A stretch of 64,000 nucleotides of DNA, taken from contig JABFGH010000021.1 in assembly GCA_013112585.1 (NCBI GenBank), positions 28,484-92,483 on the forward strand. Direction: 5' to 3'. Position numbers and translations under genes: made by a program. The notes beneath the pieces were generated by a model, which did no database searches, was not told where the DNA came from, and worked only from the letters and a program-made list of their open reading frames with translations. Positions 46,844 to 54,911 of this stretch are shown here, piece by piece (positions within the stretch are counted from its first letter, which is position 1; every line of letters begins with the position of its first letter). Source of the stretch: Ignavibacteriota bacterium (lineage in GTDB: Bacteria; Bacteroidota; Ignavibacteria; Ignavibacteriales; Melioribacteraceae).

Positions 46844-46866
46844 TTATTAGTCCAATGTTAGTTTTT

Positions 46867-46956
46867 AAAATCGATATTCATTATTCGACATTCGTTATTC
46901 ATCATTTCTTTTAAAAGCAATATCGAATATCAAATTATGAATAACGAATAACGAAC
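46867..46956. repeat. AT-rich inverted repeat, family 2, copy a
   Basis: The unit opens ATCGATATTCATTATTCGAC and closes GAATAACGAATAACGAAC, with the internal pair ATATCGAATATC. Related copies lie at 46977, 47078 and 47551. They flank the four-helix-bundle gene. Confidence 0.8.
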
Positions 46957-46976
46957 TGAGAGCGAAATAATTAATA

Positions 46977-47058
46977 AAAATCGATATTCAAAATTCGGTG
47001 TTCGTTATTCGTAATTGCTTTTAAAATAATATCGAATATCAAATATTGAATAACGAAC
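46977..47058. repeat. AT-rich inverted repeat, family 2, copy b
   Basis: The unit runs from ATCGATATTC to TTGAATAACGAAC. It differs from copy a mainly in spacer bases (ATTCGGTGTTCGTTATTCGT). Confidence 0.8.
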
Positions 47059-47077
47059 ATAGAAAGAAATAATTATT

Positions 47078-47141
47078 AAAATCAAAATTCATAATTCGGT
47101 GTTCGATATTCATTATTGCTTTAATAATAACAATAACGAAC
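47078..47141. repeat. AT-rich inverted repeat, family 2, copy c (partial)
   Basis: This is a shorter copy, with ATTCGGTGTTCGATATTC and the AATAACGAAC end; the central part is shortened. With copies a and b it fills the 320-base gap between the NYN gene and the four-helix gene. Confidence 0.7.
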
Positions 47142-47165
47142 TATAAATCTATTAAGTACAAAATA

Positions 47166-47522
47166 CTAATTATTTTTCTGAGCTGTTTCAATACTTTTTA
47201 CAAAAATAGAAATCAGTTGTCCGCACTCATCTTTAGCCTCTTCAATAAGGGAAGTATTTTTAATAAGATTTGATTGCTCGATAATTTTTAGGGAGATTAA
47301 TGTCTCACGTAATTCTTTAAGGATAATTTTAAATTTATGAATAAAATCTTTTTTTGATTCACTGCTTTGTGCTTCACCATAATTAAGTGCAACAGATGTA
47401 CCCGATCTTATAATTTGCCCGGATAGATGATTACCAGCTTTTGTTTTAACTATCAAATTAGAAAGATTTATTATCGAAACAGAAAATGTAATTAGTCTCT
47501 CCTCTAAATCATATTTAGTCAT
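47166..47522 (-). CDS. Four-helix-bundle protein (23S rRNA IVS / S23 type)
   Basis: The protein has 118 aa from the ATG at 47522, chosen because GAGAGGGG precedes it; an in-frame ATG at 47549 is less likely and lies next to repeat d. The pattern LIVKTKAGNHLSGQIIRSGTS ... ALNYGEAQ ... FIHKFKIILKELRETLISLK is the TIGR02436-type four-helix bundle found in intervening-sequence ORFs of 23S rRNA and in accessory loci; it is related to the Avd protein of diversity-generating elements. Function is unknown; nucleic-acid binding is suspected. Inverted repeats of family 2 lie on both sides. Confidence 0.85.
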   Translation of the reverse strand: MTKYDLEERLITFSVSIINLSNLIVKTKAGNHLSGQIIRSGTSVALNYGEAQSSESKKDFIHKFKIILKELRETLISLKIIEQSNLIKNTSLIEEAKDECGQLISIFVKSIETAQKNN

Positions 47523-47550
47523 CTTACCCCTCTCTGTTAAATATTTCATT

Positions 47551-47630
47551 AATCGATATTCAAAATCGACATTCGTTATTCATCATTTCTTTTAAAAGCA
47601 ATATCGAATATCAAATATTGAATAACGAAC
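47551..47630. repeat. AT-rich inverted repeat, family 2, copy d
   Basis: The unit opens ATCGATATTCAAAATCGAC and closes ATATTGAATAACGAAC, very close to copies a and b. It lies just upstream of the four-helix gene start, so this gene has family 2 copies at both ends. Confidence 0.8.
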
Positions 47631-47756
47631 AACCAATGACAAATAAAAACGAGATTGTTTGCTTTTAAAATTACAAATAACAAAACACAAATTTCAAAAA
47701 GAATAAAACACAATGAATAATAACATTAGTTTTTCTATTGACAAAAAAATAAATTT

Positions 47757-48246
47757 CTATAATTCTAATTTCATCATTAAATCAATTTGTTCTTTATCGT
47801 CCATCATAAAAATATGTGTGCCGAATTCTTTGAATCCATTTTTACTATAAAAATTTACTGCTCGTTTATTTCCATCCCAAACCCCAGGCCAAATGTAGGA
47901 AAGCTTTTTTTTGTTTGCTATTTGTAATGCTTTGTCAAAAAGGATTTGTCCAATTCCTTTACCGTGGAATTTTTTAAAAAAATAAATGCGCTCAATTTCA
48001 AGTGTGTTAGTATCACGCAGTTCTGTTTGTGCTTTTCAGATATTTACTTTTAAGTATCCTATTGAACTGCTATTAAAGCTTACAAAATAAAATTCAGATT
48101 CGGGATTACTAAATTCTTCTTCAAGTTTCTTTGCTGAAAAACAATTTTTAAAATACTTCTCTAAACGAACTTTACTATTTGCCCATGCAAAGGTTTCATA
48201 AAAAGTAGCTTTGCAAAGTACTTGTAGTTCTTTGATTTCAGAATGT
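47757..48246 (-). pseudogene. GNAT-type acetyltransferase with nonsense codon and lost start
   Basis: The minus-strand translation gives EIKELQVLCKATFYETFA ... SIGYLKVNI*KAQTELRD then LEIERIYFFKKFHGKGIG and KRAVNFYSKNGFKEFG, a typical GNAT with its acetyl-CoA loop. An in-frame TGA at 48036-48038 interrupts it after KVNI. The frame runs directly out of the stop of the truncated SnoaL copy, with no start codon where one is expected. Both changes indicate a pseudogene. A sequencing error at the TGA cannot be excluded. Confidence 0.7.
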
Positions 48247-48248
48247 AC

Positions 48249-48556
48249 TTAATACATTTTGTTCGGATTTGCTGAGGTTTCAGGAATCTTTTGAATTGCA
48301 TCCCAATGCTCGCAGATTTTTCCTTCTTCATCAAACCGGAAAAAATCCATTGTAATATATTCCTCGTTACGGGGCCAGGTTTGGTGAGTGTGCAGCGCTA
48401 CTAAATTTCCTTCTGCAATGCATCTAACAAACTCAATTGATTTTTCGGGATACTCTTTCTGCATTCTTTCAAAATATTCAATGAATCCTCTTGTGCAGTC
48501 TGCGACATCGGGATTATGCTGAATATATTCCTTACCGGCATACTTTATTGCCCAAT
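48249..48556 (-). pseudogene. N-terminally truncated SnoaL-like duplicate
   Basis: Over about 290 bases this is around 95 percent identical by eye to the intact gene at 49968-50345, from KYAGKEYIQHNPDVADC to ETSANPNKMY. The first 25 or so residues are missing; the 5' end joins CCTATAACATTGGGC, a sequence resembling the left half of an attC-type site. It lacks its native start and is probably not expressed as a folded protein. Confidence 0.75.
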
Positions 48557-48790
48557 GTTATAGGCTGTTTTTTATTAACGGTTTTAATTTCAATTATTTA
48601 ATTCAAGTTTCTTTTGGATAAATAGAGTATCTTATTAACAGGTTTATACCACTTTTGATTTCAATCAATTATTGCCTCAATTTGCTGTTTCATTCATTTC
48701 AAATTTCTTTCAGTAAATAATTTTTCATTGGATTGCGGATGGTCGAACTAGCATTATCTGTTAACAACAATATTAATAAAAAGAGAAATT

Positions 48791-49939
48791 ATGAAAAAAC
48801 TTACCTTAGGAGTTATTGGAACTTCAAGAAAAGAAGATGAAAGACGTGTTCCCATTCATCCGGAACATCTTTCACGACTACCGGAAAATATTCGTAAACA
48901 ATTAATTTTTGAAAAGGATTACGGTGCACCTTTTGGACTAGCTGATGATTTTTTTGAATTTCAAGCCGGGGGAGTTGCCTCCCGTCATGAATTATTAACT
49001 GAAATTGGTACGGTGATTATTGCTAAACCGGTATTAGCAGATTTACAAGAAATACGCGAAGGAGGATTCATTTGGGGTTATCCGCATTGCGCTCAGCAAA
49101 ATGATATTACACAAACTGCAATAGATAGAAAATTAACTCTTATTGCATTTGAAGATATGTTTGTTTGGACTCCAAATGGTCAAGTAGGCAGACATACGTT
49201 TTATAAGAATAATGAAATGGCAGGCTATTGCGCAGTTCTTCATGCATTGCAGCTAAGGGGTATTGATGGTCATTATGGCAACCAGCGTAAAGTTATTATT
49301 TTTAGTTTTGGCGCTGTAAGCAGGGGAGCTATTTATGCTCTTAAAGCTCATGGATTCAGGGATATTACTATTTGCATTCAGAGACCTGATTATGAAGTAC
49401 GGGAGGAAATTCTTGATGTTGATTATGTACGTATACGTGAGGGCAACGAAAACGAAGCAAGATTAGTAGTCGTACAACATGATGGAACAGTAAGTCCTTT
49501 GTCTGATTTAATTAGTGAATCAGAAATTATTATTAACGGTATATATCAGGATACTGACCACCCGATCAATTTTGTGACTGAAGAAGAGAAAGCTATTTTA
49601 AAACCGGGCTGTTTAATTATTGATGTTAGCTGCGACGAAGGTATGGGATTCTATTTTGCTAAACCTACAACATTTAAAAACCCAATTCTGCATATCGATA
49701 ATATCGATTACTATGCAGTAGATCATACGCCAAGCTATCTATGGGAAAGTGCTTCAAGGTCAATATCTGCAGCACTAATTATTTATTTACCTACAATTTT
49801 GGGAGGTCATAAAAGTTGGATGAAAGATCCTACAATTCAGAAAGCTATAAACATCGATGAGGGCGTGATCAAAAAAAATTCTGTTTTAACTTTTCAAAAT
49901 CGTATGCCGGAATATCCGCACAACTTTGTTAAAATTTGA
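48791..49939 (+). CDS. N5-(carboxyethyl)ornithine synthase-like protein (alanine dehydrogenase/PNT family)
   Basis: The protein has 382 aa. It opens LTLGVIGTSRKEDERRVPIH, the N-terminal AlaDH/PNT domain with the substrate Arg/His, then EDMFVWTPNGQVGRHTFYKN, NEMAGYCAVLHAL and a Rossmann segment VIIFSFGAVSRGAIYALKA. These features are those of N5-(carboxyethyl)ornithine synthase, which couples pyruvate and ornithine with NADPH. Saccharopine or alanine dehydrogenase is less likely. It stands alone on the plus strand among minus-strand cassette-like genes. Confidence 0.8.
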   Translation: MKKLTLGVIGTSRKEDERRVPIHPEHLSRLPENIRKQLIFEKDYGAPFGLADDFFEFQAGGVASRHELLTEIGTVIIAKPVLADLQEIREGGFIWGYPHCAQQNDITQTAIDRKLTLIAFEDMFVWTPNGQVGRHTFYKNNEMAGYCAVLHALQLRGIDGHYGNQRKVIIFSFGAVSRGAIYALKAHGFRDITICIQRPDYEVREEILDVDYVRIREGNENEARLVVVQHDGTVSPLSDLISESEIIINGIYQDTDHPINFVTEEEKAILKPGCLIIDVSCDEGMGFYFAKPTTFKNPILHIDNIDYYAVDHTPSYLWESASRSISAALIIYLPTILGGHKSWMKDPTIQKAINIDEGVIKKNSVLTFQNRMPEYPHNFVKI

Positions 49940-49967
49940 TGGTAGAAAAATTATGGAAGTTGATTTA

Positions 49968-50345
49968 TCAATACATTGTGTTCGGATTTGCTGAGGTTTC
50001 AGGAATCTTTTGAATTGCATCCCAATGCTCGCAGATTTTCCCCTCTTCATCAAACCGGAAAAAATCCATTGTAATATATTCCTCGTTACCGGGCCAGGTT
50101 TGGTGAGTGTGCAGCGCTACTAAATTTCCTTCTGCAATGCATCTAACAAACTCAATCGATTTTTCAGGATACTCTTTCTGCATCCTCTCAAAATATTCAA
50201 TGAATCCTTTTGTTCCGTCTGCTACATCGGGATTATGCTGGATGTAATCACTTCCTACATACTTCTCTACAGCTTCTTTTGGATTGCCTTCATAAGCCAT
50301 TTTGTAAAAGGCTATTGCGTTTTCTTTGTTCTTTTTTAGATCCAT
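49968..50345 (-). CDS. SnoaL-like (NTF2-fold) protein
   Basis: The protein has 125 aa. The pattern NKENAIAFYKMAYEGNPKEA then VEKYVGSDYIQHNPDVADGT and MDFFRFDEEGKICEHWDAIQ is the SnoaL/NTF2-like predicted ester cyclase group. Ligand unknown. A degraded copy lies at 48249-48556. Its ATG lies 33 bases beyond the inner box of the attC-like site at 50378, comparable with the next two cassette genes. Confidence 0.85.
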   Translation of the reverse strand: MDLKKNKENAIAFYKMAYEGNPKEAVEKYVGSDYIQHNPDVADGTKGFIEYFERMQKEYPEKSIEFVRCIAEGNLVALHTHQTWPGNEEYITMDFFRFDEEGKICEHWDAIQKIPETSANPNTMY

Positions 50346-50377
50346 TTGTTGAGGTTAATTTATTAATGTTTGATCTG

Positions 50378-50445
50378 AGTTGACGGTTAGTGTATGGTGC
50401 GTTGCCGTCCTGCAAGGCGGCTATGCGCTATACACATTGTTAGCC
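50378..50445 (-). repeat. attC-like site 1
   Basis: Outer boxes are AGTTGAC (50378-50384) and GTTAGCC (50439-50445). Between them is a 20-bp imperfect stem with G-T pairs, GTGTATGGTGCGTTGCCGTC and GGCGGCTATGCGCTATACAC, around a 6-base loop. It begins 19 bases past the stop of the DprA-like gene. The total of 68 bases falls in the attC size range. Function is inferred from architecture. Confidence 0.6.
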
Positions 50446-50463
50446 ACCGTATTTGGCTTACAA

Positions 50464-51597
50464 TCAATCGAATAGAGTTTTTTGTTTTTGGATTGACCTG
50501 TCTTTATGTGCAAACCTTAGAGGTTTCCCTTTTACTGTCAAAATATCCTTTCTATTTTTTAAGAAATCTGATACTTTTCTTGAACTCCAATCAATTTTCA
50601 AGGTGTCAACAATCTTTTTAGCAGGAAAAACACCTGTTTTTAAAAATTCAATTATTTTTTCTTCAGTATCGTTTAAGTCTGGTTCAGAAACTATTGATTT
50701 AATTTCATCTTGAATTTCATAAGTTGTCAGATTACCCGCAATATCAACAGCTTTTCCACCTTTTGAAATAAGAATATTATTTGCATTTTTTTCTCGTGGA
50801 TTTGGTTTTCTAACATAAATCATTCTACCTTTTCTTAAGCCGTCCATTACGCCTGACCAAGTTCCACCTTTTTCACTTGATTCTGCAACATATATCTCAG
50901 ATGCAAGACCATAGATAATCGGATTACGTGCCATCGCAAGTTGAACACTCCAAGGAGCTTTAGGATAAAAAGTACTTAACACTAAAACATCTCCATCAAT
51001 TATTTGCTTGTAATATTTTTTAAAGCCTGATTGAAAAGTTGCAATTCCTTGAGGTAGAACAATAATACTTTGACCTTTATATTTTAATGCGGAATCAAGT
51101 GCTTGTTTATCGACTCCTTTAGCAAAACCACTTACAACAACTTTATAATCTTTTGATGCATTCTTAGCAACATTATCTGTAAACTCTAATGAATTATCAT
51201 TTGCCTTTCGAGAACCTACAATTGCAACTGATTTCTCTTTCATTATTTGGAGATTGCCTTTTGTATAAATTACGGGTGGTGCGTATGTTCTCCCCAGATT
51301 CTTTTTTAAAGTTGGAGAATAATCCTGTGATGTAATTGGAAGAATATTGTAGCCCTGTTCCAAAAGGTCTTCAACCATAAATGCATAATTTGATAACTCT
51401 TTCTTTGCATCTATGAATAGTTCTACTTCTGATTTATCTAACTGATATCTATCTTCCCAAACTGAATACTCAGATTCAAAGAAGTCAACAACAGATTTAC
51501 CCTGTTCAAAAAGTTGAACAATTATTTCGTTTTTCTTTTTTATTTTAATCTTTGGAACGTGAGCCAAAGCCAACCAATATGTTAATTCTTTACTCAT
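50464..51597 (-). CDS. DprA-like (SLOG/Rossmann) protein
   Basis: The protein has 377 aa from the ATG at 51597; a GTG at 51621 in the end of the RecQ gene is an alternative start and would give overlapping genes. The Smf/DprA core is visible: SVAIVGSRKA, VVSGFAKGVDKQALDSAL, IVLPQGIATFQSGF and AMARNPIIYGLASEIYVAES. A helical N-terminal part and a C-terminal winged-helix-like part (LNDTEEKIIEFLKTGVFPAK) flank it. Housekeeping DprA loads RecA on incoming DNA. This one is coupled to a RecQ-PRTase gene, which suggests a specialised role, possibly in defence. Confidence 0.82.
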   Translation of the reverse strand: MSKELTYWLALAHVPKIKIKKKNEIIVQLFEQGKSVVDFFESEYSVWEDRYQLDKSEVELFIDAKKELSNYAFMVEDLLEQGYNILPITSQDYSPTLKKNLGRTYAPPVIYTKGNLQIMKEKSVAIVGSRKANDNSLEFTDNVAKNASKDYKVVVSGFAKGVDKQALDSALKYKGQSIIVLPQGIATFQSGFKKYYKQIIDGDVLVLSTFYPKAPWSVQLAMARNPIIYGLASEIYVAESSEKGGTWSGVMDGLRKGRMIYVRKPNPREKNANNILISKGGKAVDIAGNLTTYEIQDEIKSIVSEPDLNDTEEKIIEFLKTGVFPAKKIVDTLKIDWSSRKVSDFLKNRKDILTVKGKPLRFAHKDRSIQKQKTLFD

Positions 51598-51607
51598 TAT
51601 CAATCTT

Positions 51608-53644
51608 TTAAATGTCACCACCTACAGTTCTTGCAATTACCAAAGGTGCAATTTTTGTAACCCCAAATTTAGTTAAAACATTTCCGATTTCCTTAATTGT
51701 TGCACCACTATCAAATATGTCATCAAATAGAATAACTGATTTCCCCACTAATTCGTTAGGCTCAGAATAACTGAATTTTTGAGCAACATTGTCTTTTTTT
51801 AGATAGCCATTTTTGAAAACTTTTTGAGGTTGAGTTTCACCAGTCTTAATTAATTTGTGTGAAATAGGAATTTTCAGAACTTGTGATAATTTTTCAGCAA
51901 AGTTTTTCACTAAATCACCAGATTCAGTTGGAGGTACATAAACAATGAAGTCAAATTTTTCTTGACCATATTTTTTTCGAAATGCTTTTAAAGTAAGTTT
52001 TAATAAAAAGTCAGGAAAATCTCCACCATTTTCATATTTACTCCGATGTAAAGCTGCTCCAACACTTGAAACACCATAATAGCTTGAAGCAACTCCATTA
52101 ACAATGTTTGAATATTTGCTTTCAACAATTAGTTCAGGAAAGTAAGATTCTCGAAAATCCTGTAATTTTTGTATTGTTGTTTGCTGTGAATTTAGTGTAA
52201 ATGGTTCAAGAGTTGTATTATCACAGTTCTGGTAGTGATTATGTGATTTATCGCCCAAATAGTCACACAAAAACTTCATTCTTGAATTTCCAGTATTAAC
52301 ATATTCAATCATTGAACTTAGTTCCGTTAATTTTTGCTCCCGAAGTTCATCAAAAGCTTTTGTATTAAGTTCCGGTGCATTGAATTGATATTCATATTTT
52401 TTGGAGCGACCGTAAATGACTTCTTTTACTATTCCTTGTTCAATTAAATCTGCCTTTATAACCCTGACTTGCGTTTGTTTCAAATTAGTGGCTTTCATTA
52501 TTTGTCGTTCGCCTAATTGTTCTTGTTTGAGAACATTGATTACTTTGTTGTAATTTTTAATACTTGGGCGACCACCGTCAATAAAAGCTTTTGGTAATTT
52601 GAAATCTTCTTCAATTCCGTTTTCGTCTTTTGTTGAATTGTAGAACAGAATTAGTTTAGTTGGTTTGCCGTCTCTTCCTGCTCTCCCGATTTCTTGATAA
52701 TAGTGTATTGGTGAAGCTGGAATCTGAGTATGTATAATAAATCGAATGTCGGATTTATCAATTCCCATTCCGAGCGCATTGGTTGAAACAACTGCTTTCC
52801 ATTCATTATTCATTAATCCATTTTCAATTTCTTTTCTTGAGTCAGAATCAAGACCTGCATTGTATTCAGTTGTACCAATACCCAAATATTCAAACCATCT
52901 TGAATAAATCTCTGTGTTAACTCTTGTTCCTGTGTATATTAAACCGTTTCCTTCCAATTTTGGTAGGTTTTCAGCTAACCATAATAATTTTTCATCTTCA
53001 GATTGTACTTTAATTACATATAATCGAAAATTCTCACGAATAAGTTCACCCCTAATAGTTTGAATATTCCCTGAAATTTGTCTCTCAATATCTTCCTGTA
53101 CTCTTTTTGTTGCAGTTGCCGTAGTTGCCAATACAGGTAGATTTTCTGGTAATAATTTAACAAGGTTTATAATTCTTCTAAATGCAGGTCTGAAATCGTG
53201 TCCCCAAACTGATATTGTATGGGCTTCATCAATTACAATCATAGACAGATTCATTCTTCTTGTAGCTTCAATCCATTCTTGGTTTTCTTGTCTTTCAGGA
53301 GCTATATATAAGATTTTCAGTCTGCCATTTAAAGCATCTTGAATTGTTTGAGAATTTTCTTCTGGTGTCTGTTCGGAATTTATGTATTTTGCTTTAATTC
53401 CTTTTTCATTAAGCCCTTTTACTTGGTCTCGCATTAATGCAATTAGAGGAGAAAAAATGACAGTCAACCCTTGAAATTGTGTTGCAGGAAATTGAAAACA
53501 AAGAGATTTTCCAAATCCAGTTTTTTCAATTAATAAAACTCTCTTTCCTTGAAATAACAAATCAATAGTTTCCCATTGTTCGTCATAAAAATGGTCAAAT
53601 CCAAAAGTATTTTTTAATCTTATTTCAGCTTCTTGTCTATTCAC
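51608..53644 (-). CDS. RecQ-family helicase fused to a phosphoribosyltransferase domain
   Basis: The protein has 678 aa with GTG start. Superfamily 2 motifs are complete: Walker A KTGFGKS (41-47), DEAH (139-142), the RecQ aromatic loop ISVWGHDFRP, TTATAT, STNALGMGID and QEIGRAGRDG. A partial zinc site (FLCDYLGDK ... NCDN) follows. The C-terminal 180 residues form a PRTase-type domain with PRPP loop VILFDDIFDSGATIKEI near 637-653. It likely unwinds DNA; the PRTase may bind or modify a nucleotide. It is coupled to the DprA-like gene and lies between attC-like sites. Confidence 0.85.
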   Translation of the reverse strand: MNRQEAEIRLKNTFGFDHFYDEQWETIDLLFQGKRVLLIEKTGFGKSLCFQFPATQFQGLTVIFSPLIALMRDQVKGLNEKGIKAKYINSEQTPEENSQTIQDALNGRLKILYIAPERQENQEWIEATRRMNLSMIVIDEAHTISVWGHDFRPAFRRIINLVKLLPENLPVLATTATATKRVQEDIERQISGNIQTIRGELIRENFRLYVIKVQSEDEKLLWLAENLPKLEGNGLIYTGTRVNTEIYSRWFEYLGIGTTEYNAGLDSDSRKEIENGLMNNEWKAVVSTNALGMGIDKSDIRFIIHTQIPASPIHYYQEIGRAGRDGKPTKLILFYNSTKDENGIEEDFKLPKAFIDGGRPSIKNYNKVINVLKQEQLGERQIMKATNLKQTQVRVIKADLIEQGIVKEVIYGRSKKYEYQFNAPELNTKAFDELREQKLTELSSMIEYVNTGNSRMKFLCDYLGDKSHNHYQNCDNTTLEPFTLNSQQTTIQKLQDFRESYFPELIVESKYSNIVNGVASSYYGVSSVGAALHRSKYENGGDFPDFLLKLTLKAFRKKYGQEKFDFIVYVPPTESGDLVKNFAEKLSQVLKIPISHKLIKTGETQPQKVFKNGYLKKDNVAQKFSYSEPNELVGKSVILFDDIFDSGATIKEIGNVLTKFGVTKIAPLVIARTVGGDI

Positions 53645-53666
53645 GGTTTCTGTTCTTTAATATGGT

Positions 53667-53797
53667 GGCTAACGGTTTGAATATGGTGCGTTTGGCATTA
53701 TGAAACTCATCATTTTCAAACTACTATTATTTTTATTAATTGCTATAATCGTCATTTTTAGCTCTTTCTGCCAAATGCACTATATTTTTTGTTGTGC
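53667..53797 (-). repeat. attC-like site 2
   Basis: Outer boxes are GGCTAAC (53667-53673) and GTTGTGC (53791-53797). Stem arms AATATGGTGCGTTTGGCA (53680-53697) and TGCCAAATGCACTATATT (53769-53786) pair along 18 positions with two G-T pairs. The 71-base loop is within the range of attC variable terminal structures. The total of 131 bases fits attC. The right box lies inside the last codons of the next gene. Confidence 0.62.
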
Positions 53798-54400
53798 AAC
53801 GTTTTTCTGTTCTTCAAATGCTTTTTCTATTTCAGTTTTTAGGTCTGAATACTTTTTAGGCTCAGTCAATCTGCGCAACGAGTTTATCGTAATTGAACTT
53901 TGACTTCTTTCATAATTATCAAGTCTATAAGTTGGTAATACATAAAAATCCCATTGCTCCATTTTTAATGGGTCAATCGTTTTTTGGTCTTTATGTTTTA
54001 AATGGCAGAATACATAAACGTCAGCGTGTCGTTTGGCTTCTCCACGTTGCATATTTGTTTCTGCGTCCCAATATCTTGCAGGTTTAATAGAAAACGAAAT
54101 GGACGAAAAGTTCCTTTGGTTCCAACTTTGGATATAAGCAGCAGATTTAACTTCTATTCTTATTCCGTTTTCGGTTGTTAAATCATAAGCATCCCATTCG
54201 TCTCTTAAATTCTCAGGATTTAGTCCGACTGCTGTTCCAACAACAAATTCCGCAAATCTTCCACGAGTTGCATTACTTAAAATATCAGATACACTCCAAC
54301 GCCAAAAGTCTAACAAATTGTAGTTTGTATTCTGTCCATTGTTAGTTAAACATTCGTTTCCGCTTTTCGGACTTGCTTTTATTTCCCTTAAATCGTTCAT
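53780..54400 (-). CDS. PD-(D/E)XK-like protein, cassette-borne
   Basis: The protein has 206 aa from the ATG at 54400; the frame extends to 54445 but passes through a box-like element. The segment EWDAYDLTTENGIRIEVKSA gives D-x(n)-E-x-K of a restriction-like nuclease fold, followed by SSISFSIKPARYWD and HADVYVFCHLKHKD, resembling proteins often annotated as hypothetical restriction-like in integron cassettes. The last codons overlap the attC-like site 2, and the start lies about 23 bases beyond a box complementary to that site. Activity unproven. Confidence 0.65.
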   Translation of the reverse strand: MNDLREIKASPKSGNECLTNNGQNTNYNLLDFWRWSVSDILSNATRGRFAEFVVGTAVGLNPENLRDEWDAYDLTTENGIRIEVKSAAYIQSWNQRNFSSISFSIKPARYWDAETNMQRGEAKRHADVYVFCHLKHKDQKTIDPLKMEQWDFYVLPTYRLDNYERSQSSITINSLRRLTEPKKYSDLKTEIEKAFEEQKNVAQQKI

Positions 54401-54422
54401 TTTCTGGGTTTTCTCAAATGTT

Positions 54423-54497
54423 GCACAACATCTCAATAAACGCAATACGCAATAAGCGAATATTTACGGTTATTGTACATTACGTTTATTACTAATT
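54423..54497 (-). repeat. attC-like site 3 (degenerate)
   Basis: GCACAAC (54423-54429) is followed by arms at 54435-54458 and 54467-54490 that pair over most of 24 positions (AATAAACGCAATACGC and the matching GTACATTACGTTTATT). The right outer box is not recognisable. It sits just upstream of the PD-(D/E)XK-like gene. Confidence 0.45.
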
Positions 54498-54546
54498 TAA
54501 TAAATTATTCAGTAATTATTTATTCTAATCAACTCAAAATTCCTAG

Positions 54547-54602
54547 GCTTCGCAATACTCTTCATTTTCTCAACAAGAGTTAAAAAGTTTGCGGGCAAGT
54601 GC
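54547..54602 (-). other. Degenerate duplicate of the aroF 3' end
   Basis: About 50 of 57 bases match the last codons of aroF at 54931-54990: CTTCGCAATACTC, CAACAAGAGT and TTTGCGGGCAA appear in the same order. It lies at the edge of the cassette region and is not part of an intact gene. The rest of the 243-base gap to 54688 shows nothing else. Confidence 0.7.
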
Positions 54603-54688
54603 CACCGTGCAAAAGTATTGCCTATTGAAATTGAAACGGATATTATTGGTTGCCAAATTTAAAAGTAAATAGAATCAAGTAACAACTA

Positions 54689-54901
54689 TCAACAACAACT
54701 TTCACCTTCTTGAATCGGCGGACATTTTACTGTACCGTAAGAACAAAAAACACAACAATCACCCTGCTTAGGTTTAATCACTGCACCACAGTTTGTACAT
54801 TCATAAAAAAACTGACAAGCATCAGTCGGCATTCTCTCCACTTTGCCGAACCCACATTCGGGACAAGTGATTGTTGATTCCGTCTCTATCTTCTTTTTCA
54901 T
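54689..54901 (-). CDS. GDCCVxC-domain small zinc-ribbon protein
   Basis: The protein has 70 aa. Two CxxC pairs (TCPECG; ECTNCG) form a zinc ribbon, followed by the name-giving GDCCVFCSYG and a terminal ESCC. Eleven cysteines in 70 residues indicate metal binding. The family is often linked with heavy-metal resistance genes, but here it follows aroF by 10 bases. No ribosome site of note. Function unknown. Confidence 0.85.
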   Translation of the reverse strand: MKKKIETESTITCPECGFGKVERMPTDACQFFYECTNCGAVIKPKQGDCCVFCSYGTVKCPPIQEGESCC

Positions 54902-54911
54902 ATACTTTTAA

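Noticed and set aside
46867..47630. Repeat cluster considered as a CRISPR array
   Set aside because: Units are 64-90 bases, themselves palindromic and degenerate, without unique spacers of even length or cas genes.
48036..48038. TGA in the GNAT gene considered as recoded
   Set aside because: TGA is used as a normal stop by other genes here (TonB receptor, aroF, mdh) and the gene also lacks a start.
53700..53903. Plus-strand frame giving a hydrophobic peptide from the loop of attC-like site 2
   Set aside because: It lies in the hairpin loop and in antisense to the PD-(D/E)XK gene, with no ribosome site; more likely chance.
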